Source of the DNA: Faecalibacterium prausnitzii
Lineage (GTDB): Bacteria; Bacillota; Clostridia; Oscillospirales; Ruminococcaceae
Reading direction: 5' to 3'
NCBI RefSeq assembly: GCF_003287495.1
Contig: NZ_PRLE01000001.1
Span: 124,001-188,000, forward strand
DNA length: 64,000 nucleotides
Shown: positions 37,084 through 46,809 of the stretch, piece after piece
How positions within the stretch are numbered: position 1 is the stretch's first letter
Layout of the letters: every line of letters starts with the position of its first letter
Program-made: the position numbers and the translations under genes
Notes under the pieces: generated by a model
The model's database searches: none
Seen by the model: the letters and a program-made list of their open reading frames with translations, nothing else
What the model was told of the DNA's origin: nothing

Positions 37084-38409
37084 TCAGCTCAGGGAAGCCT
37101 GGTTTTTATAACGCTTGCGCACCGCACCATAGTCCATGTGGGCCTCGCCGCCCTCCACGGTATCCTTGTCGATGGTGACACGGACGATGGTGGGGTCGTT
37201 GGGCACATCGTACATGATGGGCATGAGGATGCTCTCCATCACGCTGCGCAGGCCACGGGCACCAGTCTTGCGCTCAATGGTCTTGCGGGCAATGGCGTGG
37301 AGCGCCTCATCGGTGATCTCCAGCTCCACATTGTCCATGGACAGCAGCTCTTTGTACTGCTTGACCAGGCTGTTGCGGGGCTCCTTGAGCACGCGCACCA
37401 GAGCGTCCTCGTCCAGATCGTCCAGCACGGTGATGACCGGCAGGCGGCCGATCAGCTCCGGGATGAGGCCGAACTTGACCAGATCGTGGGGCTCCACCTT
37501 GCGCAGGAGGGCACGCTCCGCCTCTACGGAGTTATCCTTGAGGGGGCTGCCAAAGCCCAGAGCGGACTTATCCGTGCGGCGCTGGATGTACTTGTCCAGG
37601 CCATCGAATGCACCACCGCAGATGAAAAGGATGTTGGTGGTGTCGATCTGGATAAACTCCTGCTGGGGGTGCTTGCGGCCGCCCTGGGGCGGCACATTGC
37701 TCACGGTGCCCTCCAGGATCTTCAGCAGGGCCTGCTGCACGCCCTCACCGCCCACGTCGCGGGTGATGGAGGGATTCTCGCTCTTGCGGGTGATCTTATC
37801 GATCTCGTCGATATAGATAATGCCGATCTGTGCTTTCTGCACATCAAAATCCGCTGCCTGGATGAGCTTGAGGAGAATGTTCTCCACATCCTCACCCACA
37901 TAGCCAGCCTCCGTCAGGGTGGTGGCATCTGCGATCGCAAACGGAACGCCGAGCATCTTGGCCAGCGTCTGGGCCAGCAGGGTCTTGCCGACACCGGAGG
38001 GGCCCAGCAGCAGGACGTTGGACTTCTGCAGCTCCACGTCCGCGCCTTTGCCGCTCAGGATGCGCTTATAATGGTTGTAGACCGAGACGGCCAGCACACG
38101 CTTGGCCTCGTCCTGCCCGATGACATACTGATCCAGGCCCTCTTTGATCTCTGCCGGGGTCTTGATGTTGACCGACAGGCCATCCGTAGCCTGAATGCGG
38201 GCCCGGCTTGCACCGCCGCGGCTCGGGCGGCTGCCGCTCTGGTGATCCGGCTTGTCCGAGAGCAGGTCCGCACACAGGCCGATGCACTCGCTGCAGATAT
38301 TGACGCCCGGGCCAATGATCATCCGCTCCACTTCGTCCTGATGCTTGCCGCAAAAACTGCAAACCAGATCTTTTTCGTTTTTATCTCTGCCGGAATTGTT
38401 GTTTGCCAT
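37084..38409 (-). CDS. clpX: ATP-dependent Clp protease ATP-binding subunit ClpX
   Basis: AAA+ unfoldase that feeds proteins to ClpP. The 441 residues begin with a zinc-binding domain ([30 protein letters not shown]), then a Walker [22 protein letters not shown], Walker [24 protein letters not shown] and a sensor region ([16 protein letters not shown]). The C-terminus has [24 protein letters not shown]. It follows clpP by 43 bases in the conserved tig-clpP-clpX order. Confidence 0.98.
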   Translation of the reverse strand: MANNNSGRDKNEKDLVCSFCGKHQDEVERMIIGPGVNICSECIGLCADLLSDKPDHQSGSRPSRGGASRARIQATDGLSVNIKTPAEIKEGLDQYVIGQDEAKRVLAVSVYNHYKRILSGKGADVELQKSNVLLLGPSGVGKTLLAQTLAKMLGVPFAIADATTLTEAGYVGEDVENILLKLIQAADFDVQKAQIGIIYIDEIDKITRKSENPSITRDVGGEGVQQALLKILEGTVSNVPPQGGRKHPQQEFIQIDTTNILFICGGAFDGLDKYIQRRTDKSALGFGSPLKDNSVEAERALLRKVEPHDLVKFGLIPELIGRLPVITVLDDLDEDALVRVLKEPRNSLVKQYKELLSMDNVELEITDEALHAIARKTIERKTGARGLRSVMESILMPIMYDVPNDPTIVRVTIDKDTVEGGEAHMDYGAVRKRYKNQASLS

Positions 38410-38452
38410 AGCCGTTTTTCCTTATCCTGGGTGTATTGCGTTCCGCATGGGT

Positions 38453-39052
38453 TCAGCGGTGAGCGATGACCTCATCGATCAGGCCGTACGCCTTGGCTTC
38501 CTCTGCGGAGAGGAAGTTGTCGCGCTCGGTGTCCAGCTGCACCTTTTCCAGCGGCTGGCCGGTGTACTCGCTGAGCATCCGGTTCATCTTCTCGCGGGTG
38601 CGGACGATGTGATCGGCATGGATCTTGATGTCGGTCGCCTGGCCGGAAAGGCCGCCGCCCTGGCCGCCTGCAATAAGGGGCTGGTGGATCATGATTTCCG
38701 CGTTGGGCAGTGCAAAGCGCTTGCCCTTGGTGCCGCTTGCCAGCAGGAATGCCCCCATGGAAGCTGCCATACCCATGCAGATGGTGGAGACATCACACTT
38801 GATATACCGCATGGTATCATGGATGGCCATACCTGCCGAGATGGAGCCGCCGGGGCTGTTGATATACAGGCTGATATCCTTATCCGGGTCCTGCCCTTCC
38901 AGATACAGCAGCTGTGCCACTACCAGACTGGCCGAAGTATCATTGACATCCTCGCTCAAAACGATGATACGGTCGTTCAGCAGACGGGAGAAGATATCGT
39001 AGGAACGCTCCCCGTGCGCCGACTGCTCGACAACGTAAGGAACAAAACTCAT
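38453..39052 (-). CDS. clpP: ATP-dependent Clp protease proteolytic subunit
   Basis: Barrel-forming serine protease, 199 residues. The catalytic serine lies in [16 protein letters not shown] and the histidine in [10 protein letters not shown]; the aspartate is in the [17 protein letters not shown] region. [32 protein letters not shown] is the usual N-terminus. It sits between tig and clpX; a strong terminator after tig suggests that clpP-clpX can also be transcribed separately. Confidence 0.97.
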   Translation of the reverse strand: MSFVPYVVEQSAHGERSYDIFSRLLNDRIIVLSEDVNDTSASLVVAQLLYLEGQDPDKDISLYINSPGGSISAGMAIHDTMRYIKCDVSTICMGMAASMGAFLLASGTKGKRFALPNAEIMIHQPLIAGGQGGGLSGQATDIKIHADHIVRTREKMNRMLSEYTGQPLEKVQLDTERDNFLSAEEAKAYGLIDEVIAHR

Positions 39053-39090
39053 AGGGTTCGCCTCCTGAATGGAAAGTTTATAGTATTTGC

Positions 39091-39143
39091 AAAATTGACC
39101 GATACGGCCAGAAAGGGACTCCGCACCGTATCGGTCAATTTTA
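39091..39143 (-). terminator. tig terminator
   Basis: A 17-bp stem (AAAATTGACCGATACGG paired with its complement) around an 18-base loop, with a T-run on the minus strand. It lies 58 bases after tig and before clpP. Confidence 0.85.
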
Positions 39144-39201
39144 ACAACCTTTGCTTACAGGGCCTGTGCCCTGCAATATGCGACCGTGTGCGCCAAATAA
39201 A

Positions 39202-40518
39202 TTATTCAGCAGCCTCGGTCTTCTCGGCCTCAGCGGCCTTCTCCACGACATTGGCGTGGCTCTTGATGAAGTCGATGGCCTTGTTGACTGCCAGATCTTT
39301 CTTCAGATCCTCGACATTGACCAGCTCACGGACCTTGTCCTCTTCCATCTTGTACTGGTCAGCAATGCGCTTGATCTCAGCGTTGACGTCATCCTCAGAA
39401 GCCTCGATGTTCTCGGCAGCGGCAACAGCCTCCAGAGCCAGACGGATCTTGACCTGCTTCTCAGCCTGCGGCATAAAGGAAGCGCGGAACTGATCCATGC
39501 TCTGGCCCATATACTTCAGGTAGTCCTCGAGGCGCAGACCCTGCTGCTCCACGCGGAATGCGAAATCGTTGACCATCTCGTCCATACGGGTCTCGTACAT
39601 AGCCTGGGGGATCTCAGCCTCCATGCCCTCGATGACCTGATCGACCAGAGCGTTCTCAACAGCCAGATCGTCCTGCTTGTCGAGCTGCTCCTGGTTGTTC
39701 TTGCGGATGGAGTCCTTGAAAGCCTCCAGCGTGTCATACTCGGAAACGTCCTTCGCCAGCTCGTCGTCCAGCGCGGGCAGCTCCTTGTACTTGACCTCGT
39801 GCAGCTTGATCTTGAAGACAGCAGGCTTGCCAGCCAGCTCGGCAGCCTGATACTCCTCGGGGAACGTGACGTTGACGTCAAACTCCTCGCCAGCGGAGTG
39901 GCCGACGACCTGATCCTCAAAGCCGGGGATGAAGCTGCCGCTGCCCAGGGTCAAGCTGTAGTGCTCAGCCTTGCCGCCCTCGAAAGCAACACCGTCCACA
40001 AAGCCCTCGAAGTCGATATCCACGATATCGCCGTTCTCAGCAGCGCCCTCACGGGTCAGCTCACGGGCATTGCGCTCCTGCACACGCTTCAGCTCAGCGT
40101 CCACAGCCTCATCGGTAACAGTATGGACCGTCTTCTCAACGGTCAGACCATTGTAATTGCCAATCTTGACTTCGGGCTTGATGGCAACCTTAACGGTCAG
40201 GGTGCAGCCGTCGGCCTCGTTTGCAGAATCCACGGTGACCTCCGGGCGGCCAACGGGCTCGATGCCAGCTTCCTTGACGGCAGCCTCATAAGCAGCCGGG
40301 AACAGCTCGTTGATGGCATCATAGGTAAAGACGTCAGCGCCGTACATCTTCTCGATCAGAGCGCGGGGAGCCTTGCCCTTACGGAAGCCGGGCACTGCAT
40401 ACTTCTTGCCCTCTTTCTTGAAGACATCGGCCACCGCGGCCTTAAAGGCCTCAGCGTCGATGGAGAACTGCAGCTCTGCCATGCTCTTCTCGAGCTTTTC
40501 GCACTTGATGAATTTCAT
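39202..40518 (-). CDS. tig: Trigger factor
   Basis: Ribosome-associated chaperone and peptidyl-prolyl isomerase, 438 residues. The ribosome-docking signature is GFRKGKAPRALIEKMYG at about residue 45. An FKBP-type isomerase domain (NGDIVDIDFEGFVDGVAFEGGKAEHYSLTLGSGSFIPGFEDQVVG) follows, then a long helical arm. The ATG at 40518 has GGAGG upstream; a longer open frame lacks similarity. A strong promoter lies about 140 bases upstream, leaving a GC-rich leader. Confidence 0.97.
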   Translation of the reverse strand: MKFIKCEKLEKSMAELQFSIDAEAFKAAVADVFKKEGKKYAVPGFRKGKAPRALIEKMYGADVFTYDAINELFPAAYEAAVKEAGIEPVGRPEVTVDSANEADGCTLTVKVAIKPEVKIGNYNGLTVEKTVHTVTDEAVDAELKRVQERNARELTREGAAENGDIVDIDFEGFVDGVAFEGGKAEHYSLTLGSGSFIPGFEDQVVGHSAGEEFDVNVTFPEEYQAAELAGKPAVFKIKLHEVKYKELPALDDELAKDVSEYDTLEAFKDSIRKNNQEQLDKQDDLAVENALVDQVIEGMEAEIPQAMYETRMDEMVNDFAFRVEQQGLRLEDYLKYMGQSMDQFRASFMPQAEKQVKIRLALEAVAAAENIEASEDDVNAEIKRIADQYKMEEDKVRELVNVEDLKKDLAVNKAIDFIKSHANVVEKAAEAEKTEAAE

Positions 40519-40657
40519 TTTGTTTATCCTCCACTCAAAAATTCTATTGCGTTGGGCAGCGGGAAAACTGCCCCTGCAACCGCGCACCGCGTCCTAGCTG
40601 TTTGCGAAATGCGGGGACGCGCGCGCTCAATTGGGTGCAACAATCGCGTCAGAGCTT
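40519..40657 (-). promoter_or_regulatory. GC-rich leader of tig
   Basis: About 135 transcribed bases before tig. They contain a hairpin (GGGGCAG and CTGCCC around TTTTCCCG) and an alternating GC stretch (GAGCGCGCGCG). No known RNA family was recognised. Confidence 0.35.
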
Positions 40658-40686
40658 ATTATAGCACGCTTTGGACACAATTGCCA
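40658..40686 (-). promoter_or_regulatory. tig promoter
   Basis: Minus strand TGGCAA (40681-40686), 17 bases, TATAAT (40658-40663) with an extended TGC before the -10. Confidence 0.6.
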
Positions 40687-40752
40687 GACCAAATTTTGAC
40701 TTTTTGTTCTTTTTGACAGCTTATTCACAGGGATTCCTGCCTTGGGCTGCCT

Positions 40753-41436
40753 TTAATTGATGCGGTAGGGGCAAAACCGCAGCCCGTCAGCGCTGACGAG
40801 CTTATAGCGGATGCCGTCCACATCGCCTTGCACCGCATAGCGGATGGCATTGCCGTGCAGGTGGCCGTAAAAACATTTCCGGATGCCGTAGGCCTTGAGG
40901 GTGGCTACGATCTCCGGGGCGCTGGTGCCGGTATAAACAGGCGGATAATGCAGGAACACCAGTTTTTCCAGCCCCGGCTCCGCAGCATCCAGACTCATTT
41001 TCAGCCGCCCGATCTCGCGGTTCATGACTTTCTCGTCGTGGGGCTCCCCCACATCGAACAGCCAGCCGCGGGTGCCGCAGAGGGCGTAGCCCTCTACACG
41101 ATAGGAATTGTTATGCAGGATATGCAGGGTATCAAAGCCCTCCGCCTTGAGGTAGGCGTTCATCTTGTTGGCTGTGGTCCACCAGTAATCGTGGTTGCCT
41201 TTCATGATGAGCTTCTGGCCGGGCAGCTCCTGCAAAAACGCAAAATCCTTGCGGGTATCCGTCAGGCGCATGGCCCAGCTGATGTCCCCTGCCAGCACGA
41301 TGGTATCCTGCGGGGTGATGAGTTTGCGCCAGTTGCGCTCCAGCCGCTCCAGGTAGCCATCCCAGCCCGGGAAAATATCCATGGGCTTGGAAGCACCTAA
41401 GGAGAGGTGGGTATCGCCAAGCACAAAAAGTGCCAT
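40753..41436 (-). CDS. Metallophosphoesterase
   Basis: A 227-residue calcineurin-like phosphoesterase. Metal-binding motifs are GDTHLS (with D and H), LAGDISWAM, MKGNHDYWW and YGHLHGNA, in the family order GDxH, GDxxD-like, GNHD and GHxH. Substrate is unknown. A longer conserved region (KLYALC-type surfaces absent; FLHYPPVYTGTSAPEI present) matches uncharacterised Firmicute members. It lies 35 bases after thrC. Confidence 0.9.
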   Translation of the reverse strand: MALFVLGDTHLSLGASKPMDIFPGWDGYLERLERNWRKLITPQDTIVLAGDISWAMRLTDTRKDFAFLQELPGQKLIMKGNHDYWWTTANKMNAYLKAEGFDTLHILHNNSYRVEGYALCGTRGWLFDVGEPHDEKVMNREIGRLKMSLDAAEPGLEKLVFLHYPPVYTGTSAPEIVATLKAYGIRKCFYGHLHGNAIRYAVQGDVDGIRYKLVSADGLRFCPYRIN

Positions 41437-41471
41437 GTTTGTTTACTCCTGTTCTCGGTTTTGCAGATGCC

Positions 41472-42932
41472 TCAGCTCTCGTAGCTCAGTGCCACCTGCG
41501 CGATCCGCGCCGGGTCGATGACCGTGCTGAAGCGCTCTGCTTTCTGGCGCAGGGCCGCAAGGCTTGCGGGCGCGTCATGATGAGTGACAGCCTCCAGCTC
41601 CTGCATGGCCTCAAAATCGTTCTGCGGGGCGGTATGGCCCAACGCTTCCAGCACGCTGCGCGGGAACTTGAACGGCGAAGCCGTAGAGAGCACCACCATG
41701 GGCACGCCCTCCCGCTTCTGCTGCTCTGCCACATGGAACGCGACTGCCGTGTGGGTATCGCAGAGGTAGCCATTCTGCTCGTAGCGGGCGCGAATCTCCC
41801 CTGCCACCTGCTCCTCGCTGCTCCAGCCGCAGCCAAAGCTTTCCTGAATGGTTTTCAGCGTCTCGGGGCGGACGGTATAGCTGCCCGTCTCGGCCAGGCT
41901 CTTCATCAGAGCGGCCACCTCCGCGTCGCTGCCCGTGACATGATAGAGCAGGCGTTCGAGGTTGGAAGAGACCAGAATGTCCATACTGGGCGAAGTGGTC
42001 TTGAAGAACTCCCGCTTGGCGGTGTAAGTACCCGTGGTGAGGAAATCCGTCAAAACATTGTTCTCATTGGAAGCACAGATCAGCTTACCCACGGGCAGGC
42101 CCATCTGTTTGGCGTAATAGCCCGCCAGAATGTCGCCGAAATTCCCCGTCGGGACACAGAAATCCACTTTATCGCCGTACACAATTTTCCCGGCCTTGAG
42201 CAGCTGCGCGTAAGCGGCAAAATAGTAGACGATCTGCGGCACAAGACGTCCCCAGTTGATGGAGTTGGCGCTGGAAAGGCGGATATTCCGCTCAGCCAGC
42301 CGGGCCGCAATGGCCTTGTCGCCAAAGACCTTCTTGACGCCCGTCTGGGCATCGTCGAAGTTGCCGCGCACGGCGTAAACAGCGACATTCCCGCCCTCCT
42401 GCGTTGCCATTTGCAGACGCTGGATCTCGCTGGTGCCGCCCGTGGGGTAGAACACCGCGATCTCCACGCCGGGAATGTCGTGGTAGCCATCCAAAGCCGC
42501 CTTTCCGGTATCGCCGCTGGTCGCCACCAGGATCAGGGTCTTCTCGGTGCGGCCAAGGTTCTTCTTCGCCTCCACCAACAGCTTCGGCATCAGCTGCAGG
42601 GCGTAATCCTTGAACGCGCAGGTAGGGCCATGCCACAACTCCAGCGCATAGACGTCCTGCGACACCGGAGCCAGATAGCCCGCCTTGCCGCCGAACGCTG
42701 CACCATAGGTCGTTTTCGTTGCCTGTGCCAGGAACTCTTTGGAATAATCCGTCAGGTATTCCCCCACGATGGCCGCTGCCATCTCCGGGTAATCCAGCGC
42801 ACAAAGTGCCTGGACATCCACCTGCGGAAAGCTTGCAGGGACAAACAGGCCGCCCTCGTCGGACAAGCCCTGTGCAATCGCCTCCGAAGAGGTCACCACG
42901 CGGTTACGATCTCTTGTGCTGTAAAATTGCAT
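41472..42932 (-). CDS. thrC: Threonine synthase
   Basis: Converts O-phosphohomoserine to threonine with PLP. The 486 residues fit the longer class of threonine synthases: MQFYSTRDRNRVVTSSEAIAQGLSDEGGLFVP, the PLP lysine in WHGPTCAFKDYALQLMP, the phosphate-binding VATSGDTGKAAL, and SSANSINWGRLVPQIVYYFAAY and CVPTGNFGDILAGYYAKQMGLP. The ATG at 42932 with AAGGAG upstream gives the standard N-terminus; the open frame beyond it is not conserved. No T-box leader is visible upstream. Confidence 0.95.
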   Translation of the reverse strand: MQFYSTRDRNRVVTSSEAIAQGLSDEGGLFVPASFPQVDVQALCALDYPEMAAAIVGEYLTDYSKEFLAQATKTTYGAAFGGKAGYLAPVSQDVYALELWHGPTCAFKDYALQLMPKLLVEAKKNLGRTEKTLILVATSGDTGKAALDGYHDIPGVEIAVFYPTGGTSEIQRLQMATQEGGNVAVYAVRGNFDDAQTGVKKVFGDKAIAARLAERNIRLSSANSINWGRLVPQIVYYFAAYAQLLKAGKIVYGDKVDFCVPTGNFGDILAGYYAKQMGLPVGKLICASNENNVLTDFLTTGTYTAKREFFKTTSPSMDILVSSNLERLLYHVTGSDAEVAALMKSLAETGSYTVRPETLKTIQESFGCGWSSEEQVAGEIRARYEQNGYLCDTHTAVAFHVAEQQKREGVPMVVLSTASPFKFPRSVLEALGHTAPQNDFEAMQELEAVTHHDAPASLAALRQKAERFSTVIDPARIAQVALSYES

Positions 42933-43032
42933 GATTTGTCGCTCCTTTTTTACCAGAGGGCCCATCCTTTGGCCCCATCTTACGGCAGCGGCAAGTGCCG
43001 GTTCCTGCCGTTTTCCCACCGGAGCAGGCCCA

Positions 43033-43395
43033 TCAGGCCGTGAACGCTCCCTTTATAATATGTACCATCCAGCGCCCGCTGTCAAGAGGGGTCACCTCCG
43101 CAACATCAAAACGCATGGGCTGGTCACTCTGGTTGGTGTGTTGCAAATAGAGCTGGGCCGTGCGGAGGATCCGCCGCTGTTTCGCCGGTGTCACTGCCTC
43201 AGCAGGGGTGGTCAGAGAATCCGGCTGGCGGGTCTTTACCTCGCAGAAAACCAGTGTCCCGTCTGGTTCCCGCAGGATGAGGTCGATCTCCCCTACCAGC
43301 TGGCTGTAGTTGTGGGCCACCAGCAGGCAGCCCTGTTTCTGGTAAAAGCGGGCAGCCACAGCCTCCCCGCGCCGACCGACCTCTGCCCGGTCCAT
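43033..43395 (-). CDS. yraN: YraN family endonuclease-like protein (UPF0102)
   Basis: A 120-residue protein of the YraN/UPF0102 family with a restriction-endonuclease-like fold. The typical pattern is GRRGEAVAARFYQKQGCLLVAHNY...GEIDLILREPDGTLVFCEVKTR, which retains the GEIDLI and EVKTR catalytic-like residues. Function is unsettled. The ATG at 43395 has GGAGGG six bases upstream; a GTG three bases earlier is also possible. It begins within the rnhB stop codon. Confidence 0.9.
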   Translation of the reverse strand: MDRAEVGRRGEAVAARFYQKQGCLLVAHNYSQLVGEIDLILREPDGTLVFCEVKTRQPDSLTTPAEAVTPAKQRRILRTAQLYLQHTNQSDQPMRFDVAEVTPLDSGRWMVHIIKGAFTA

Positions 43396-44039
43396 CACTT
43401 TCCCTCCGGCCAGTAGCCCTGCTTTTTTAAAAAACTGCGGCGGTAGAACGGCTGGATGCCGTACTGCTCGATGAGCTCATAATGGAGTTTTGTCGGGTAG
43501 CCTTTGTGCTTTGCCAGCTGGTACTGCGGGTACTGCTGATCCAGCTCCAGCATGTAACGGTCACGGCTGACCTTTGCCAGAACCGAGGCCGCGCCGATGC
43601 TGGCGCTGGTGGCATCTCCCTTGACCACCGGCTGGGCCGGGAGGAGCAGATCTTTGGGCGTGCGGTTGCCGTCCACAAGAACGAGGTTTGGCACGATGTC
43701 CAGCCCCTCCACGGCCTGCCGCATCCCACCCATGGTGGCGTTGAGGATGTTGTCGCGGTCAATGATCTCCGGCCCCACAAAAATGATCTTGTAGGCCAGA
43801 GCTTTTTCCACGATTTCATCAAAAAGGGCTTCCCGCTTTTTCTCGGTCAGTTTTTTGGAGTCGTTGATGCCATACACCGGGTTTTCCGGGTCGAGAATGC
43901 AGGCCGCCACACAGACCGGGCCGCACAGTGGTCCCCGCCCGGCTTCATCGACGCCTGCAAAACAGCCGTACTGCGCCCGGATGGCGGCGTCGTACTCATA
44001 CAGCGGCGCTGAGATCTCTTCGTCCGTCCGGCGCTTCAT
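43395..44039 (-). CDS. rnhB: Ribonuclease HII
   Basis: Removes ribonucleotides from RNA-DNA hybrids. The 214 residues have the metal-binding [18 protein letters not shown] near the N-terminus, [43 protein letters not shown] in the middle, and [34 protein letters not shown] at the end. It overlaps rbgA by four bases (ATGA) and yraN by a base. The rbgA-rnhB pairing is conserved in Firmicutes. Confidence 0.96.
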   Translation of the reverse strand: MKRRTDEEISAPLYEYDAAIRAQYGCFAGVDEAGRGPLCGPVCVAACILDPENPVYGINDSKKLTEKKREALFDEIVEKALAYKIIFVGPEIIDRDNILNATMGGMRQAVEGLDIVPNLVLVDGNRTPKDLLLPAQPVVKGDATSASIGAASVLAKVSRDRYMLELDQQYPQYQLAKHKGYPTKLHYELIEQYGIQPFYRRSFLKKQGYWPEGK

Positions 44040-44959
44040 TCGTCGTCATCCTCCGCAAAATCTGCCAGATCATCCCGCTGGGGCGGGCGCTCCAGCGAGA
44101 TACGGCCCCACTTGCAGGCGCGGAATTCATCCACCAGCATAATCGCGCAGCGTTCGGTGTTCACCTCGCCGCCCCGTACCAGCAGACCACGCTTGCGTCC
44201 GATGGCCTCCATCAGCTCATAGGGCGGCAGGGCCAGCGTCTCGGCATCCAGCTTATAGCGCTGAGCCACCAGTTCCGGGTAATTGCGGCGCACCTCGTCC
44301 AGCAGGTTCATGGCCAGTTCCTCGACATCCAGAATGTCGTCCTTGATGGAACCGATGAACGCCAGATTGGAGGCGATGGTCTTGGAATCAAACTTTTTCC
44401 AGAGCACGCCGGGCATGTCCAGCAGGTCGAATTTCTCGGTACTGACCCACTGCTTGCCCTTGGTCACACCGGGACGGTCTGCCGCTTTTGCACGGGCCGA
44501 GCCCGCAAACGTATTGATAAAAGTCGATTTGCCCACATTGGGGATGCCGCAGAGCATCACCTGGGTCTTGGCACCGCCCATGCCGCGGTTCTGACGGCGG
44601 GCCAGCAGGCCGGAGAGCTCTTTTTCAATGGCAGTCTGCACAGCTTTTGCGCCGCCTTTCTGCTTGGCGCTGATGGCCACGCAACCGGCATCTGCCGCAT
44701 GGAAGTATTTGATCCACTCTTCCGTCACGGCGGGGTCTGCCAGGTCCGCCTTGTTCAGCGCATACAGCTTCGGCTTACGAGCCGTGATCCGCTCGATCTC
44801 CGGGTTGAGGCTGGACAGCGGGATGCGGGCGTCCAGCAGGACCAGGCTGGCATCCACATGCTGGATCTCCTGTTCCATCATGCGGAGGGTCTTGGTCATA
44901 TGGCCCGGAAACCACTGGATATTCAACTGGTTTGCAAACCGGGGTTCCTGATTGTTCAT
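44036..44959 (-). CDS. rbgA: Ribosome biogenesis GTPase YlqF/RbgA
   Basis: Circularly permuted GTPase needed for late assembly of the 50S subunit, 307 residues. The order of motifs shows the permutation: G4 ([10 protein letters not shown]) precedes G1 ([13 protein letters not shown]) and G3 ([10 protein letters not shown]). The N-terminus has [37 protein letters not shown], standard for YlqF. The ATG at 44959 overlaps the lepB stop and has GGAGTGG before it; an upstream in-frame ATG inside lepB is not conserved. Confidence 0.95.
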   Translation of the reverse strand: MNNQEPRFANQLNIQWFPGHMTKTLRMMEQEIQHVDASLVLLDARIPLSSLNPEIERITARKPKLYALNKADLADPAVTEEWIKYFHAADAGCVAISAKQKGGAKAVQTAIEKELSGLLARRQNRGMGGAKTQVMLCGIPNVGKSTFINTFAGSARAKAADRPGVTKGKQWVSTEKFDLLDMPGVLWKKFDSKTIASNLAFIGSIKDDILDVEELAMNLLDEVRRNYPELVAQRYKLDAETLALPPYELMEAIGRKRGLLVRGGEVNTERCAIMLVDEFRACKWGRISLERPPQRDDLADFAEDDDE

Positions 44960-45525
44960 TTTACCACTCCAAAATCCGAAAAAGGCAAAAAGCAAAGCAG
45001 CACTTTGCCCAAAATATCACGTTCGTCAATGCAGCCCACATAGCTTGAGCGGCTGTCCAGCGAGGCGTTGCGGTTATCGCCCATCACAAAGACCGTTCCC
45101 TCCGGGACGGTATACGGAAACTCGACATCATAGCCGAGGTAGGTGGGCTCCGCAATGTAATCTTCCTGCAAAAGCTCCCCGTTCACCGTGACCGCGCCCG
45201 TGGAATAATCAATGCTGATGGTGTCGCCGCCTTTGGCAATGACCCGCTTGACCAGCGGCTTGCCATAGGAGGTGTAGCTGTCCACGATGACCACATCACC
45301 GCGCTGCGGCTCATACCCCGCGCCCCAGACAATGAGCTTATCCCCGTTGTCCAGCGTGGGCACCATGGACTCGCCATCCACCTGAATGATGCGGAAGAAA
45401 AAGGAAAACACCAAAACCAGAACCAGTGCGGCCGAGATCAGCGCCTCGTACCATTCCATCAGGTTCTGCCCCCGGAGCGGCTTTCCGGCCTTTGGCTGAG
45501 CTGCCGGGCACACCTGTTCGTCCAT
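44956..45525 (-). CDS. lepB: Signal peptidase I
   Basis: Membrane protease that removes signal peptides, 189 residues. A membrane segment (ALISAALVLVLVFSFFFRIIQ) leads into the catalytic serine in VDGESMVPTL; the lysine is in LVKRVIAKGGDTISID, and PEGTVFVMGDNRNASLDSRSSYVGCID is box E. The ATG at 45525 has GAGGTG eight bases before it. It lies downstream of a terminator after rplS, so transcription may depend on read-through or a promoter that I could not identify. Confidence 0.95.
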   Translation of the reverse strand: MDEQVCPAAQPKAGKPLRGQNLMEWYEALISAALVLVLVFSFFFRIIQVDGESMVPTLDNGDKLIVWGAGYEPQRGDVVIVDSYTSYGKPLVKRVIAKGGDTISIDYSTGAVTVNGELLQEDYIAEPTYLGYDVEFPYTVPEGTVFVMGDNRNASLDSRSSYVGCIDERDILGKVLLCFLPFSDFGVVK

Positions 45526-45587
45526 TTTCAATGCACCTCACAATCTGCAGGCGGCTGCAGTTTTGTGCAGCTGACCGATAAATAAAG

Positions 45588-45617
45588 AAAAAAGGGACAA
45601 CAAGTTGTCCCTTTTCT
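45588..45617 (-). terminator. rplS terminator
   Basis: On the minus strand AAAAGGGACAAC pairs with GTTGTCCCTTTT, followed by T. It lies 22 bases after the rplS stop. Confidence 0.9.
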
Positions 45618-45638
45618 CCCGTTTTGAACCGGGGATCA

Positions 45639-45980
45639 TCAAATATCGCTCTTGACCTTGGCAGCCTTGCCCGTACGACCACGCAGGTAGAACAGCTTTG
45701 CGCGGCGGACCTTGCCCTTGCGGACAACGGTAACTTTCTCAACAAAGGGGCTGTTGATGGGGAAGACACGCTCGATGCCAACACCGTAAGCCACGCGGCG
45801 AACGGTAAAGGTCTCAGCAACGCCGCCGTGCTTCTTTGCGATCACAGTGCCCTCAAAGGCCTGGATGCGCTCACGGTCGCCTTCCTTGATACGAACATCA
45901 ACGCGGACGGTATCGCCAACGTTGAACTGGGGCTTCTCAGCCTTGATGCTGCCTTCAGAGATAATCTTCAGTGCGTCCAT
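45639..45980 (-). CDS. rplS: 50S ribosomal protein L19
   Basis: Ribosomal protein at the interface of the subunits, 113 residues. The sequence is typical: [35 protein letters not shown], then [54 protein letters not shown]. The ATG at 45980 has GGAGG upstream. It is transcribed from a good promoter with a structured leader and is followed by a terminator. Confidence 0.98.
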   Translation of the reverse strand: MDALKIISEGSIKAEKPQFNVGDTVRVDVRIKEGDRERIQAFEGTVIAKKHGGVAETFTVRRVAYGVGIERVFPINSPFVEKVTVVRKGKVRRAKLFYLRGRTGKAAKVKSDI

Positions 45981-46099
45981 TTTTGAATCCTCCATTTGTT
46001 TTTAGACGTTCATACACGGCAAACCCGCCGTCAGAGGACCGCCCGTTTAATGATAACGTGTCATTAACCCCGCTGTGGTTTCTCAGCGGACACTAACGC
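45981..46099 (-). promoter_or_regulatory. Structured rplS leader, possible L19 leader
   Basis: The 5' region shows two hairpins on the minus strand: CCGCTG...CAGCGG and TTAATGA...TCATTAA. L19 leaders are known autoregulatory elements in Firmicutes. I did not match the full consensus, so the identity is inferred from position and the hairpins. Confidence 0.5.
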
Positions 46100-46105
46100 C
46101 TAAAT

Positions 46106-46134
46106 AGGATATCACAAAACGCGTGTAAAAGCAA
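46106..46134 (-). promoter_or_regulatory. rplS promoter
   Basis: Minus strand TTGCTT (46129-46134), 17 bases, TATCCT (46106-46111) with an extended TGA before it, about 125 bases upstream of rplS. Confidence 0.6.
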
Positions 46135-46164
46135 GCGATTTGAACAAAAAATCCAAGAAAATTT

Positions 46165-46809
46165 TTACGCAAACGCTTTCTTGTCCGCTGTCAGGAATTT
46201 CGTGCGCAGGATGTTGGCGTTTGCCGCGGGCAGGCCGAATTTTTCTTCCAGGAACGCCACCAGCAGCGAGGGGTTGAGCGTCAGGTCCTGAGAAGCCGGC
46301 AGGCAGATGGGGAAATGCACCCACTCTCCTGCTTCGTGCAGCTCCAATGCCGGGACGTATTCTTTCAGCTCCACGGTCTTTGTCTTGCGCTTGCTCTTTT
46401 TCTCCACCGGCACGCTCTCCAGTGCATTGTACTGAGCCAGTACCGGAGCAGCATCCGCCGGGTAGCTGATCTCATAGCAGGCATAGGCAATGAGGTCCGC
46501 TTTCATCTGCATCGGCTCTACGTTGTAGACCTCGATGCCCGCAGGCATGATCGCGTTGAGTGCTTCTTTCCACTGGGCAAAATCCGGAGCCTCAGCCTCG
46601 GTCTTGACATCCACACACTCGCACTCACTCTCCTGCCCCAGCGACAGCGGGCAGGCAAAGGTCATGTAGATATGGGGGTTGAAGCCCAGCGTGTGCCACA
46701 CGGGCAGGCCGCTCCGCTTGAGCACCCGCTGCATGACCCGCTGCATGTCCAGCAGCGAGATATAGGAGGCCTCATTCTTCTTTTTAAACGAGATTCTGAC
46801 TGTAATCAA
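46165..46809 (-). CDS. TIGR03936 family radical SAM-associated protein (DUF2344)
   Basis: A 214-residue DUF2344 protein: VRISFKKKNEASYISLLDMQRVMQRVLKRSGLPVWHTLGFNPHIYMTFACPLSLGQESECE is a highly conserved start. Members are found beside, or fused to, B12-binding radical SAM proteins, as here. Function is unknown. It starts with TTG at 46809, with AGGAGG eight bases before it, and overlaps the upstream radical SAM gene by 26 bases. Confidence 0.9.
   Translation of the reverse strand: MITVRISFKKKNEASYISLLDMQRVMQRVLKRSGLPVWHTLGFNPHIYMTFACPLSLGQESECECVDVKTEAEAPDFAQWKEALNAIMPAGIEVYNVEPMQMKADLIAYACYEISYPADAAPVLAQYNALESVPVEKKSKRKTKTVELKEYVPALELHEAGEWVHFPICLPASQDLTLNPSLLVAFLEEKFGLPAANANILRTKFLTADKKAFA

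Noticed and set aside
33135-38469. Long plus-strand open frames opposite secDF, the aminotransferase and clpX
   Set aside because: They mirror real, well-conserved genes on the minus strand and look compositionally abnormal.
42933-43032. T-box or amino-acid attenuator in front of thrC
   Set aside because: There are GC-rich inverted sequences but no T-box motif or regulatory leader peptide with threonine codons.
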